A stretch of DNA of 40,523 nucleotides from GWB2-37-7 sp049684915 (GTDB lineage: Bacteria; Bacillota; Clostridia; Lutisporales; Lutisporaceae), in NCBI GenBank assembly GCA_049684915.1, contig JBAVGO010000090.1, positions 1-40,523 of the forward strand, read 5' to 3'. How positions within the stretch are numbered: the stretch's first letter is position 1; every line of letters begins with the position of its first letter. Position numbers and translations under genes: made by a program. The notes below the pieces were generated by a model. It saw only the letters and a program-made list of their open reading frames with translations. It was not told the DNA's origin and ran no database searches. Positions 33,352 through 40,523 of this stretch are shown here, piece after piece.

Positions 33352-33723
33352 TGTTGTCACTCCTTTTATTATGTAATAATTTTTTATAATAACAATAATT
33401 CACGATTTCAGATGTATCCACCACAATAATGAATTAAGACATAATTTATACTTAAAAGGATAATTCTACATTAATTGCTACATTCCTTCAAAAATGAAAT
33501 TTATTTTTTATTATTCAACAAATTGCAACATGTAATATTTTGTTATTTTAGTAAGCTTATATAGTTTTTTATAATTATTTAGTTTCAGTAAATTAATCAG
33601 AAATACTTATCCTTTATGTTCACGAGGCACTAGATTTATGCAAAAAAAATAAGCGATTGAAGTTTGATTACAATCGCTTATTTATTTCTGTATGACAGCA
33701 TTGGATTATACTTTTATTTGATT
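33352..33723. other. 372-bp intergenic region between the chemoreceptor and iorB
   Basis: The right end holds the iorAB terminator at 33647-33683. The remaining 290 AT-rich bases must carry the chemoreceptor promoter. I looked for SigA and motility-type SigD motifs and found none convincing. No ORF or repeat stands out. Confidence 0.5.
33647..33683 (-). terminator. Terminator of the ptb-iorA-iorB operon
   Basis: A perfect 13-bp stem (AAATAAGCGATTG / CAATCGCTTATTT) with an 11-nt loop, followed on the minus strand by a run of eight T. It lies 40 nt after the iorB stop. Confidence 0.92.
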
Positions 33724-34296
33724 CTATAGTTCCATTCCCTTTTGGAATGCTTTAATATTTATATCCACCATTTTTGCAGGCAGGTTTTCTTTGAGTATTT
33801 CTATCCAGTCAATATCGTTTAGTCCTAAAGCTTTTACTAGTGCACCAAACAATACAATGTTTTGTGTTCTGATATTTCCTATTTCAATAGCAACTTGAGT
33901 AGCATCTAGGACTACTGTTTTAAATTCCTTCTCTAAGGCTTCTAAAACGTTCTGCGGGTACTCTGCCTTACCTGTTGCAATAGGCATTGATGGAATTTCA
34001 AAGTTATTAACTACTACTACTCCTTCAGGCTTTAGATATTCAACCCAACGAGCAGCTTCCATCTTCTCAAAGGAAACAAGTACATCAGCTTGACCTTTTC
34101 CTATAATAGATGAGTATACCTTCTCACCAAATCTTACTTGTGTAGTAACGCTGCCCCCTCTTTGTGCCATACCATGAACCTCGGACATTTTTACATCATA
34201 TCCTGTCTTCATAAGTCCAGCAATAAGCATTTTACTAACCAATATTATACCTTGACCGCCTACTCCAACTAAGAGAATATTTTTACCTTCTCTCAT
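33724..34296 (-). CDS. iorB: Indolepyruvate:ferredoxin oxidoreductase, beta subunit
   Basis: The 190-residue gamma-type subunit of a two-subunit 2-oxoacid:ferredoxin oxidoreductase. The N-terminus has GVGGQGIILVSKML, followed by SEVHGMAQRGGSVTTQVRFG, both diagnostic of IorB. With IorA it oxidatively decarboxylates aryl pyruvates derived from tryptophan, phenylalanine or tyrosine to aryl-acetyl-CoA and reduces ferredoxin. Its ATG shares one base with the iorA stop codon (TAATG), giving fixed coupling. It is the last gene of the operon, ending at the terminator at 33647. Confidence 0.95.
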   Translation of the reverse strand: MREGKNILLVGVGGQGIILVSKMLIAGLMKTGYDVKMSEVHGMAQRGGSVTTQVRFGEKVYSSIIGKGQADVLVSFEKMEAARWVEYLKPEGVVVVNNFEIPSMPIATGKAEYPQNVLEALEKEFKTVVLDATQVAIEIGNIRTQNIVLFGALVKALGLNDIDWIEILKENLPAKMVDINIKAFQKGMEL

Positions 34297-36050
34297 TATT
34301 GTTCACCAACCTTTACTATAGCATCAAACTTACATACCTGCATACAAACATCGCAGCCTACGCACATTGTTTGATCAATATAAGAAGTTCCATTTTTGAA
34401 GGATATTGCAGGACATCCTACCTTTAAACACATTTTACACTTCTTACACTTATCAGTTTCTACTTTGCACTTTGTCTTAAAAGGAGGAAGACCCTTTATC
34501 AATACACATGGTCTCTTTGTTACTATAGCAAAAGACTCAGTTGCCTTCATTGCTTCTTCTACAACAGCATCCATAGCTTTAAGATCACATGGATCAACTG
34601 TAGCAACTGTCTTGTAGCCTATTGCTTTCAAAATATCTACTGGATCAAGTGCTACTGTATCTTCTCCCATTAATGTCTTACCTGTACCTGGATTCTCTTG
34701 ATGACCAGTCATACCTGTTATACTGTTATCCAATACTACAGGTATCATTTTACCTTTATTATATACAACATCTATAGCACCAGTTATGCCTGAGTGGAAG
34801 AAGGTTGAATCTCCAACTACTCCAAATACCTTCATATCTCTTCCAGATACTTCAAAGGACTTTGCCATACCCATAGCAGCACTTATACCAGCACCCATAC
34901 AGATTACAGAATCTACTGCACTAAGTGGATCCATTGCTCCTAGTGTATAACATCCAATATCACCTGCAACAACAGTATTCTTCTTCTTAGACATTGTGTA
35001 GAAGAAGCCTCTGTGCGGGCAGCCTGGGCATAGTACAGGAGGTCTTGGAACTACATTTGTATCAACAGTCTTAGTTTCATTTGAAATGCCAAGCAGTGCT
35101 TTTGCAACTATATCAGGATTTAATTCATACATGTTAGGTATAAGCTCTTTACCAATGCACTTTATACCTGCTGCTTTGATTTGTTCCTCCATAAATGGTT
35201 CTAATTCTTCTACTACATAAACTGTTTCAAACTTTGAAGCGAAATCTCTTATCATATCCATTGGAAGCGGGAAAGTAAAACCAAGCTTTAAGTATGATGC
35301 TTTATCTCCAAAAACTTCCTTCACATATTGATAAGCAACGCTTGCTGTTATTATACCTATATTTGTATTTTCATTGAGTTCTACTTTATTAAGAGGTGAA
35401 GTATTTGCATATACTTCCAGAGCCTTTAGCTTTTCTTCTAATTCGCCATGACATATTTTGGCATGTGCAGGAGTAGCAACGAATTTATCAACTCTCTTTA
35501 CATATGGCTTAAAGCCTACTTCTTCTCTCTCTCCTAATTCAACTATGCTCTTGCTGTGACATACTCTAGTAGTCACTCTGTAAAGTACAGGAATGTCAAA
35601 TTGTTCACTTATCTTATAAGCTTCCTTTAAGAAATCCTTTGACTCTTGACTGTCACTTGGTTCTATTAAAGCCATCTTAGCAAACTTTGCGTAGTATCTA
35701 TTGTCTTGCTCGTTCTGTGAGCTGTGCATACTTGGATCATCAGCAGTTACTATTACAAAACCACCATTTACTCCAAGATAGCTATATGTGAAAATTGGGT
35801 CAGCTGCAACGTTAAGACCAACGTGCTTCATTGCTGTTAAGCTTCTTGAACCTGCTATTGACGCTCCAATAGCAACCTCACAGGCTACCTTTTCATTTGG
35901 TGCCCACTCACTATAGATATGCTCCTTGTACTCTACCATGTTCTCTAGTATTTCTGTACTTGGGGTACCTGGATATGCTGTAGCAACAGTTACGCCAGCT
36001 TCATAGGCACCTCTTGCAATAGCTTCGTTACCTGACATTAGCTTTTTCAA
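34296..36050 (-). CDS. iorA: Indolepyruvate:ferredoxin oxidoreductase, alpha subunit
   Basis: The 584-residue subunit carries the thiamine diphosphate site and the iron-sulfur clusters. The N-terminal pyrimidine-binding domain opens with GNEAIARGAYEAGVTVATAYPGTPS. The pyrophosphate domain includes CPGCPHRGFFY (about 345) and GDIGCYTLGAMDPL. The C-terminus has two ferredoxin motifs, CKKCKMCLKVGCP and CVGCDVCMQVC. Translation starts at TTG with AAGGGGG 7 nt upstream. It is 31 nt downstream of the Ptb-like gene, so the aryl-CoA product can be passed to that enzyme. Confidence 0.95.
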   Translation of the reverse strand: MKKLMSGNEAIARGAYEAGVTVATAYPGTPSTEILENMVEYKEHIYSEWAPNEKVACEVAIGASIAGSRSLTAMKHVGLNVAADPIFTYSYLGVNGGFVIVTADDPSMHSSQNEQDNRYYAKFAKMALIEPSDSQESKDFLKEAYKISEQFDIPVLYRVTTRVCHSKSIVELGEREEVGFKPYVKRVDKFVATPAHAKICHGELEEKLKALEVYANTSPLNKVELNENTNIGIITASVAYQYVKEVFGDKASYLKLGFTFPLPMDMIRDFASKFETVYVVEELEPFMEEQIKAAGIKCIGKELIPNMYELNPDIVAKALLGISNETKTVDTNVVPRPPVLCPGCPHRGFFYTMSKKKNTVVAGDIGCYTLGAMDPLSAVDSVICMGAGISAAMGMAKSFEVSGRDMKVFGVVGDSTFFHSGITGAIDVVYNKGKMIPVVLDNSITGMTGHQENPGTGKTLMGEDTVALDPVDILKAIGYKTVATVDPCDLKAMDAVVEEAMKATESFAIVTKRPCVLIKGLPPFKTKCKVETDKCKKCKMCLKVGCPAISFKNGTSYIDQTMCVGCDVCMQVCKFDAIVKVGEQ

Positions 36051-36081
36051 TTTTTTTCCCCCTTACATTCTACTTATATCT

Positions 36082-37044
36082 TTAATGCCCACCGCAATTA
36101 CAATCGCAGCAGCCACCACCACATGATGTTTTTTGTGATTTACTTTGACCAGAAATTAAACATCCAAGAGCTATTGATAAAAGCTTCGCTTCTGATGAAT
36201 CTGCTCTAGAAACAAGAACTATCGGTGCCTTAGCACCCATTATTATACCTGCGGACTTAGCGCCTGCAAAATATGTCAAGGACTTGCCTAAAGCGTTTCC
36301 TACTTCATAATAAGGTGCTAATAGTATATCTGCATTTCCAGCGCCTTCTTCATGATAGCCTTTGTGTTCACATGCTTCCTTGCTTATTGCAAGATCTAAT
36401 GCTGCAGGTCCTATAACAGAAACTCCCATTGCATCCCATTTATCCTTCATATCTGCTATGGCTTTTGCATCTACAGTAGCCTGTATCTTTGGATCTACGC
36501 ACTCTGCTCCAGCTAAGCAAGCTACATTGATTCTATCCATTCCCAAAGCCTTACACGAAGTTATAGCATTTTCTAGAATTTGCACCTTTTGATTTAAATT
36601 TGGTGCTACATTCATACCTCCATCAGTCAAGAATAGGAGCTTATGATAGCTTGGAGCTTCATAAACCATTACATGACTTAAAAGATTTTCTGTTCTTAAA
36701 CCTATTTCTTTGTCTAGTACAGCCCTCATGATATCAGCCGACTGAAGTTTACCCTTCATTAAAAATTCAGCTTCTCCAGTGCTTACTAGCTCAACTGCTT
36801 TTCTTGCTGCTTGGATTAGGTCAGTTTCATGTATAATTTCATACATTTCACTGGTGATGCCTAACTTGTTCATGATTTCGATAATTTTTTCTTGATCACC
36901 AACAAGTATTGGTTCAATCAGTCCCATTTCTTTGGCTTCATTTACGGCCTTCAATACATCTACATCTTGAGCTACTGCTACAGCTAGCCTCATTACGCCT
37001 TGATTTTTTGCCGCTTCTAAAATTTCTTTGAAACTTGTAATCAT
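36082..37044 (-). CDS. Phosphate acyltransferase (phosphotransbutyrylase-like) with cysteine-rich tail
   Basis: The 320-residue enzyme belongs to the Ptb/Pta family that exchanges acyl-CoA and phosphate to give acyl-phosphate. Family segments are MKGKLQSADIMRAVLD (about 96), LTDGGMNVAPNL, and GPAALDLAISKEA. Neighbouring iorAB suggests an aryl-acetyl-CoA substrate rather than butyryl-CoA; no acyl kinase gene is in the window to complete ATP formation. The last 15 residues (TSCGGGCCDCNCGGH) contain five cysteines and a terminal histidine, which is not part of the catalytic fold and may bind metal. The ATG follows GAGGTG. It is probably the first gene of the operon. Confidence 0.85.
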   Translation of the reverse strand: MITSFKEILEAAKNQGVMRLAVAVAQDVDVLKAVNEAKEMGLIEPILVGDQEKIIEIMNKLGITSEMYEIIHETDLIQAARKAVELVSTGEAEFLMKGKLQSADIMRAVLDKEIGLRTENLLSHVMVYEAPSYHKLLFLTDGGMNVAPNLNQKVQILENAITSCKALGMDRINVACLAGAECVDPKIQATVDAKAIADMKDKWDAMGVSVIGPAALDLAISKEACEHKGYHEEGAGNADILLAPYYEVGNALGKSLTYFAGAKSAGIIMGAKAPIVLVSRADSSEAKLLSIALGCLISGQSKSQKTSCGGGCCDCNCGGH

Positions 37045-37180
37045 TTTATCACCTCTGTTAAATTATATAATACTAATATGCATATAATGTATATTACATG
37101 AAATGCTTAACGCAATACTATTATAACAAATTTAAAATAATTTTGGTATACTTAAAATTTTTTTGTAATAATATTTTTTT

Positions 37181-37792
37181 TTAAAATCCAAGCTCTTCAT
37201 TTATTATTATTACCTTAATAGGTCTCTTACCAGGTTTTTTGTTAATAATAGTTGTTACATTGCACATTCTTTGAGGACTGTTGCAGTCTATGCAATTCTC
37301 ATTTATTGCACAGGGTGTTTTTAAGTTAAGTCTTCTCGCATTTTTGTATGTGTTTTTCTCTATGCGTTCAAAGGCAGTGTCAAGGTTCTCTACTATTTTA
37401 TTTATACCGCATATAATTATTGTCCTCTTTGGTCCATATATCATTGCTGCAACTCGATTGCCCGTACCATCGATATTTATAAGCTTTCCGTCTTGAGTTA
37501 ATGCATTTGTACTGGTTAAATACACATCTGCTTTAGCTGCGTTTTCTCTTGCACTATCCATTCCCTCAGAAGTTGACTCCAGCCAATGCCAATGTACAAC
37601 ATTACCTCTTTCCTTTAGCCGCTTATCTAGTTCCAAAGTCTTTACTGTCATGGAACCGCCAATCCCCACACTTTCCTTTATATCTATTTCCTTCAATATA
37701 GCATCTATTGCAGCCTTAGAGCTTTCAAAATATTCTGCATCAAAGTTATTCTTCTTTAGAGCTTCTAAAGTATTGCTTACTATTCTATCCAT
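37181..37792 (-). CDS. LUD-domain (DUF162, LutC-like) protein
   Basis: The 203-residue protein has the lactate-utilisation-domain pattern: GIGGSMTVKTLELDKRLKERG (about 40-60) in part, TSTNALTQDGKLINIDGTGNR (about 92-112), and GPKRTIIICGINKIV. Near the C-terminus a cysteine cluster PCAINENCIDCNSPQRMCN appears, common in clostridial members and possibly binding a metal or iron-sulfur centre. No lutA/lutB partner lies beside it, so involvement in lactate use is doubtful and the function is unassigned. SD AAGGAGAG precedes the ATG. It lies downstream of glnA beyond a terminator. Confidence 0.85.
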   Translation of the reverse strand: MDRIVSNTLEALKKNNFDAEYFESSKAAIDAILKEIDIKESVGIGGSMTVKTLELDKRLKERGNVVHWHWLESTSEGMDSARENAAKADVYLTSTNALTQDGKLINIDGTGNRVAAMIYGPKRTIIICGINKIVENLDTAFERIEKNTYKNARRLNLKTPCAINENCIDCNSPQRMCNVTTIINKKPGKRPIKVIIINEELGF

Positions 37793-37842
37793 ATTATCTC
37801 TCCTTATATTTGTATTCGTATTTATTATACTGCAAAATCAAA

Positions 37843-37871
37843 AAAACCATCAAGTATAGCTTGATGGTTTT
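37843..37871 (-). terminator. Terminator after glnA
   Basis: A perfect 12-bp stem (AAAACCATCAAG / CTTGATGGTTTT) with a 5-nt loop, followed on the minus strand by TTTGATTTTG. It lies 12 nt after the glnA stop codon. Confidence 0.9.
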
Positions 37872-37882
37872 GTGATTTTTAA

Positions 37883-39313
37883 TTATAGATCATAGTACAA
37901 TGCAAATTCTTCAGGATGGGGCATTATGCTTATTTTCTTATGATCTTTTTCATATTTTGTTTTTATCCATGTATTTATAAGTTCTTTTGTAAATACTCCG
38001 CCTTTTAGCAGGAAATCGTAATCTTGATTTAAAGCTTCTAGTGCTTCTTCAAGTGATTTTGGAAGGGCTTTTATCTTCTTCTTAGTCTCATCATCTAGCT
38101 CAAAAATATTAACATCGTAAGGACCAAAGCCTTCTGCTACTGGATCAATCTTGTTTATTATTCCATCCAAGCCTGCCATTAGCATAGCAGAGTATGCAAA
38201 ATACGGGTTGCAGGTTGCGTCTGATGGTCTAAACTCAAAACGTTTATTTTCAGGTCTGTTTGCATAGCCTGGAATTCTTATAACCGCACTTCTGTTTGAA
38301 GTTGCATAGCATATGCTCACAGGTGCTTCATAGCCTGGAACCAATCTCTTATAGGAGTTTGTGCTAGGATTGGTAAATGCCAACAAAGCCGGCGAATGTT
38401 TCAGCAGTCCACCAATGAAATAAAGTGCTGTCTGGCTTAAGCCTGAGTAACCCTTCTCATCATAGAACAATGGCTTTCCTTCTTTAAAAAGCTGCATATG
38501 TACATGCATGCCACTTCCAGCTTCACCAAAAATTGGCTTAGGCATAAAGGTTGCAGACTTGCCATTTTGTACAGACATATTCTTTACTACGTATTTAAGA
38601 AGGAAGGTCTTATCAGCCATATCCTTCATAGTTCCAAGTTCAACTTCTATTTCTACCTGTCCCGGACCTCCAACCTCATGGTGGTGATACTTAACAGGTA
38701 TTCCTAGCTCTTCTAGTGCCAAACACATTTCTGATCTTAAATTATGAGTTATATCATTAGGTAAAGCTACATGGTAGCCTCCCTTATGTCCAACCTTATA
38801 ACCTGAATTGTCAAACATATCATTTGTGTTCCAGCTTGCTTGAGCTGTATCAACTGTTGCTTCCATATGGTTTGGCTTGTTCTCAAAAGCTACATTATCA
38901 AATATATAGAATTCAAATTCAGGACCTATAATATTCTGATCCGCAATATTAGAATCTATCATGAACTTTTCAGCTTTTTCAGCTATATATCTTGGATCAC
39001 CTTCATATCTTTTAACTCCGCTTTCAAGGGTAAAAATATCTCCTATCATGCTAAGAGTAGGAACATCACAAAAGGGGTCTATAAACGCTGTGCTTAAATC
39101 CGGAATAAATACCATATCACTTTTCTCAACTGTCTTATAACCGTAGCTTGAACCATCGAAGCCTATTCCGTCTGTCATAACCTTTTCATTGAATCTTCCT
39201 GTCGGTATAGATAAATGGTGCCATCTGCCTATTAAATCTGTTACTTTGAAGTCAATAATTTTTATGTCATTCTTTTGGCAGTATTCCTTGACTTCCTGTA
39301 CATTCTTAAACAT
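37883..39313 (-). CDS. glnA: Glutamine synthetase, type I
   Basis: The 476-residue enzyme condenses glutamate and ammonia using ATP. Type I blocks are in order: DGIGFDGSSYGYKTVEKSDM (about 49-68), GPEFEFYIFD (metal ligands), VGGPGQVEIEVELGTM in part, GSGMHVHMQL, NRSAVIRIPGY and the C-terminal KRFEFRPSDATCNPYFAYSA. At the place where GSI-beta enzymes carry the adenylylated tyrosine (NLYDLP), this protein reads NIFEL, so control by adenylylation is unlikely. Two adjacent ATGs are possible; the second (39313) lies 7 nt after AGGAGG and is preferred. The promoter at 39344-39372 overlaps a palindrome. Confidence 0.95.
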   Translation of the reverse strand: MFKNVQEVKEYCQKNDIKIIDFKVTDLIGRWHHLSIPTGRFNEKVMTDGIGFDGSSYGYKTVEKSDMVFIPDLSTAFIDPFCDVPTLSMIGDIFTLESGVKRYEGDPRYIAEKAEKFMIDSNIADQNIIGPEFEFYIFDNVAFENKPNHMEATVDTAQASWNTNDMFDNSGYKVGHKGGYHVALPNDITHNLRSEMCLALEELGIPVKYHHHEVGGPGQVEIEVELGTMKDMADKTFLLKYVVKNMSVQNGKSATFMPKPIFGEAGSGMHVHMQLFKEGKPLFYDEKGYSGLSQTALYFIGGLLKHSPALLAFTNPSTNSYKRLVPGYEAPVSICYATSNRSAVIRIPGYANRPENKRFEFRPSDATCNPYFAYSAMLMAGLDGIINKIDPVAEGFGPYDVNIFELDDETKKKIKALPKSLEEALEALNQDYDFLLKGGVFTKELINTWIKTKYEKDHKKISIMPHPEEFALYYDL

Positions 39314-39343
39314 CATTTTTCCTCCTTAATAAATCCTACAAAA

Positions 39344-39372
39344 AGTATATTTCATTTCGTATTTAATGTCAA
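39344..39372 (-). promoter_or_regulatory. SigA promoter of glnA
   Basis: On the minus strand TTGACA (39372-39367), a 17-nt spacer and TATACT (39349-39344). The -35 lies inside a perfect 14-bp palindrome, TAATGTTGACATTA (39377-39364), a candidate operator. It is not the Bacillus GlnR consensus. Confidence 0.7.
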
Positions 39373-39387
39373 CATTACTAAATTCTT

Positions 39388-40278
39388 CTAATTATCCTCA
39401 AGTAAGTCCTTTAAGCTCTCCTTCATTTTTTCTTCATTTACTTCAAAGAAGGATAAACCGTTTATATTTTTTGTACTACCTGGTAAGGTTGACAGTTGTA
39501 TATTTTCTGATTCTATCGATCTTGCTTTAGTAATATAAAACATCATCTGTTCAGGTGTCATATTGGTTTTTACATATTCTTTAATGGGTCCTTGAAGCTT
39601 CATAAAATTTAAAAGCAAATTGCCATTTAAAGCCTTTTGCATACCAAGCTTTACTACTTCTTGCTGCATTTTTATGCGACCTAAGTCACCTTCTTTATAG
39701 CCTCCACCCTTGTTGTTTTTCCTCCAACGTAGTATTTTAACAATATCTTTACCCTCCTGTATGACTTGTCCCTCCTCAAAATGAATGTGTAAATCATCAG
39801 CAGGATCATCATAATTCATATCAGTTGGAACCTCTACCTCAAGACCGCCTAGTGCATTTACAATATTCTCAACTGCATCATAATCAATCTGTATATAATA
39901 GTGTACAGCTACATTTGTAAGACCTTCTACGCTTTTAACAACTGCGTCTGCTTTTCCATTTCCATAGGATGCATTTATTTTACGTTGTGCTGTACCATTA
40001 TGTCCCTCGCGGTAATAGTAAGTATCTCGTGGTATAGAGAATATCTGAACATCCTTTGTTTCTGGATTGAAGCTTGCCAGCATCATAGTGTCAGCTAACC
40101 CTTTAGCTACTCCTATAATCAGTACATTTACTCTTTTTTCTGGCACAGGATAACCTTCCGCTCCGCCTTCTACACTAAGCGAATTAAGGAAATAATAAAA
40201 ATAACCGTAACCACCGGCTGCTATTATTAATATAAAAATTATAATATTCCTAAAAAATACCTTTTTTCTTATCTTCAA
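39388..40278 (-). CDS. LytR-CpsA-Psr (LCP) family cell-wall ligase
   Basis: The 296-residue membrane-anchored enzyme should attach undecaprenyl-phosphate-linked polymers such as teichoic acid or capsule to peptidoglycan. A basic start and one membrane span (about 9-31) precede the extracellular LCP domain. Typical blocks are LADTMMLASFNPETKDVQIFSIPRDTYYY in part, INASYGNG, the INALGGLEVEVP segment, and the arginine-rich ILRWRKN...GDLGRIKMQQ. Translation begins at TTG with AGGAG 8 nt upstream. It ends 75 nt before glnA. It is in the same orientation but separated by the glnA promoter. A 19-bp palindrome is upstream at 40330. Confidence 0.92.
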   Translation of the reverse strand: MKIRKKVFFRNIIIFILIIAAGGYGYFYYFLNSLSVEGGAEGYPVPEKRVNVLIIGVAKGLADTMMLASFNPETKDVQIFSIPRDTYYYREGHNGTAQRKINASYGNGKADAVVKSVEGLTNVAVHYYIQIDYDAVENIVNALGGLEVEVPTDMNYDDPADDLHIHFEEGQVIQEGKDIVKILRWRKNNKGGGYKEGDLGRIKMQQEVVKLGMQKALNGNLLLNFMKLQGPIKEYVKTNMTPEQMMFYITKARSIESENIQLSTLPGSTKNINGLSFFEVNEEKMKESLKDLLEDN

Positions 40279-40329
40279 AAACTCATCTCCTAATTACATT
40301 TTTTTACATAATATTGTATATTTCAACAG

Positions 40330-40348
40330 AATAAGTTTAAAACTTATT
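40330..40348. promoter_or_regulatory. Perfect 19-bp palindrome upstream of the LCP gene
   Basis: AATAAGTTT-A-AAACTTATT, 9-bp arms with one central base, 52 nt before the TTG start. It is a candidate operator; it lacks a T-run typical of a terminator. The rest of 40279-40523 shows no ORF. Confidence 0.45.
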
Positions 40349-40523
40349 AATCCATCTGTAAAGCTTTATTATACATAAAATTATATATTTTCTCCTAATA
40401 ATCATCTCATACTGATTTATTGCTATAAATTAAAGCAATACTGGTTGTTTGTTTTAATCAAATGCAAGATACTCTCTCTTGTTATTTTCGATGATTATTT
40501 GATAATAGCTTTTTACCTGTATC

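Noticed and set aside
36082..36130. Ptb cysteine tail as a sequencing frameshift artefact
   Set aside because: The frame runs without interruption to a normal stop, and 31 nt separate that gene's start of the tail side from iorA's SD region, so no frameshift is needed to explain it; it was kept as a finding instead.

Overview
The window looks like chromosomal DNA from an anaerobic, endospore-forming member of the Clostridia. It is AT-rich and its Shine-Dalgarno (SD) sequences are strong (AGGAGG/GGGGG), with frequent GTG and TTG starts. It carries the spoIIA-sigF locus, a spoVA cluster, a gerA-type germinant receptor operon, yunB, oxygen-sensitive glycyl radical enzymes and an indolepyruvate:ferredoxin oxidoreductase. 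No species is claimed. I see no tRNA, rRNA, CRISPR array, insertion sequence or phage gene.

Layout. 1-3.3 kb (minus): a secreted M4 metallopeptidase cut by the window edge, a decayed fragment of a second copy, and a patatin-like phospholipase. 3.4-5.7 kb (minus): the activase/glycyl radical enzyme pair YjjW/YjjI, whose substrate is unknown. 5.8-8.9 kb: yunB (minus), divergent from a class A penicillin-binding protein (plus). 9.0-13.3 kb (minus): spoIIAA-spoIIAB-sigF, a terminator, then an uncatalogued 52-codon membrane ORF translationally coupled to spoVAC-spoVAD-spoVAE-spoVAEa. 13.5-18.4 kb (plus): a diacylglycerol glycosyltransferase-like enzyme, spermidine synthase, a basic amino acid decarboxylase behind a terminator-like leader hairpin, and an asparaginase. 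18.5-21.6 kb (minus): an omega-amidase-like hydrolase, a small unknown protein, a pyruvate-kinase-C-terminal-domain protein and ribosomal protein L25/Ctc, followed by a separate MTA phosphorylase gene. 21.8-25.5 kb (plus): gerAA-gerAB-gerAC. 25.5-29.5 kb (minus): a molybdopterin oxidoreductase followed 2 nt later by a UvrD-family helicase. 29.9-33.4 kb: two alpha/beta hydrolases facing each other across a terminator, and a chemoreceptor. 33.7-37.0 kb (minus): a phosphotransacylase-like enzyme and iorA-iorB. 37.2-40.3 kb (minus): a LUD-domain protein, type I glutamine synthetase and an LCP-family cell-wall protein.

How the genes fit together. The spoIIA and spoVA genes form the forespore programme: SigF control, then dipicolinic acid import. 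gerA supplies germinant sensing. speE makes methylthioadenosine, which the nearby MTA phosphorylase can recycle, and the omega-amidase resembles MtnU of methionine salvage. IorAB plus the Ptb-like enzyme fit conversion of aryl-pyruvates to aryl-acetyl-CoA and then to acyl-phosphate during amino acid fermentation.

The observations I rate highest are the coupled small membrane ORF before spoVAC, the YjjI/YjjW pair, helically phased repeats downstream of a consensus promoter at 29.7 kb, a hairpin that buries the SD of ctc, the speA leader terminator, and the cysteine-rich tail on the Ptb-like protein. All are read by eye; no database search or folding calculation was run.
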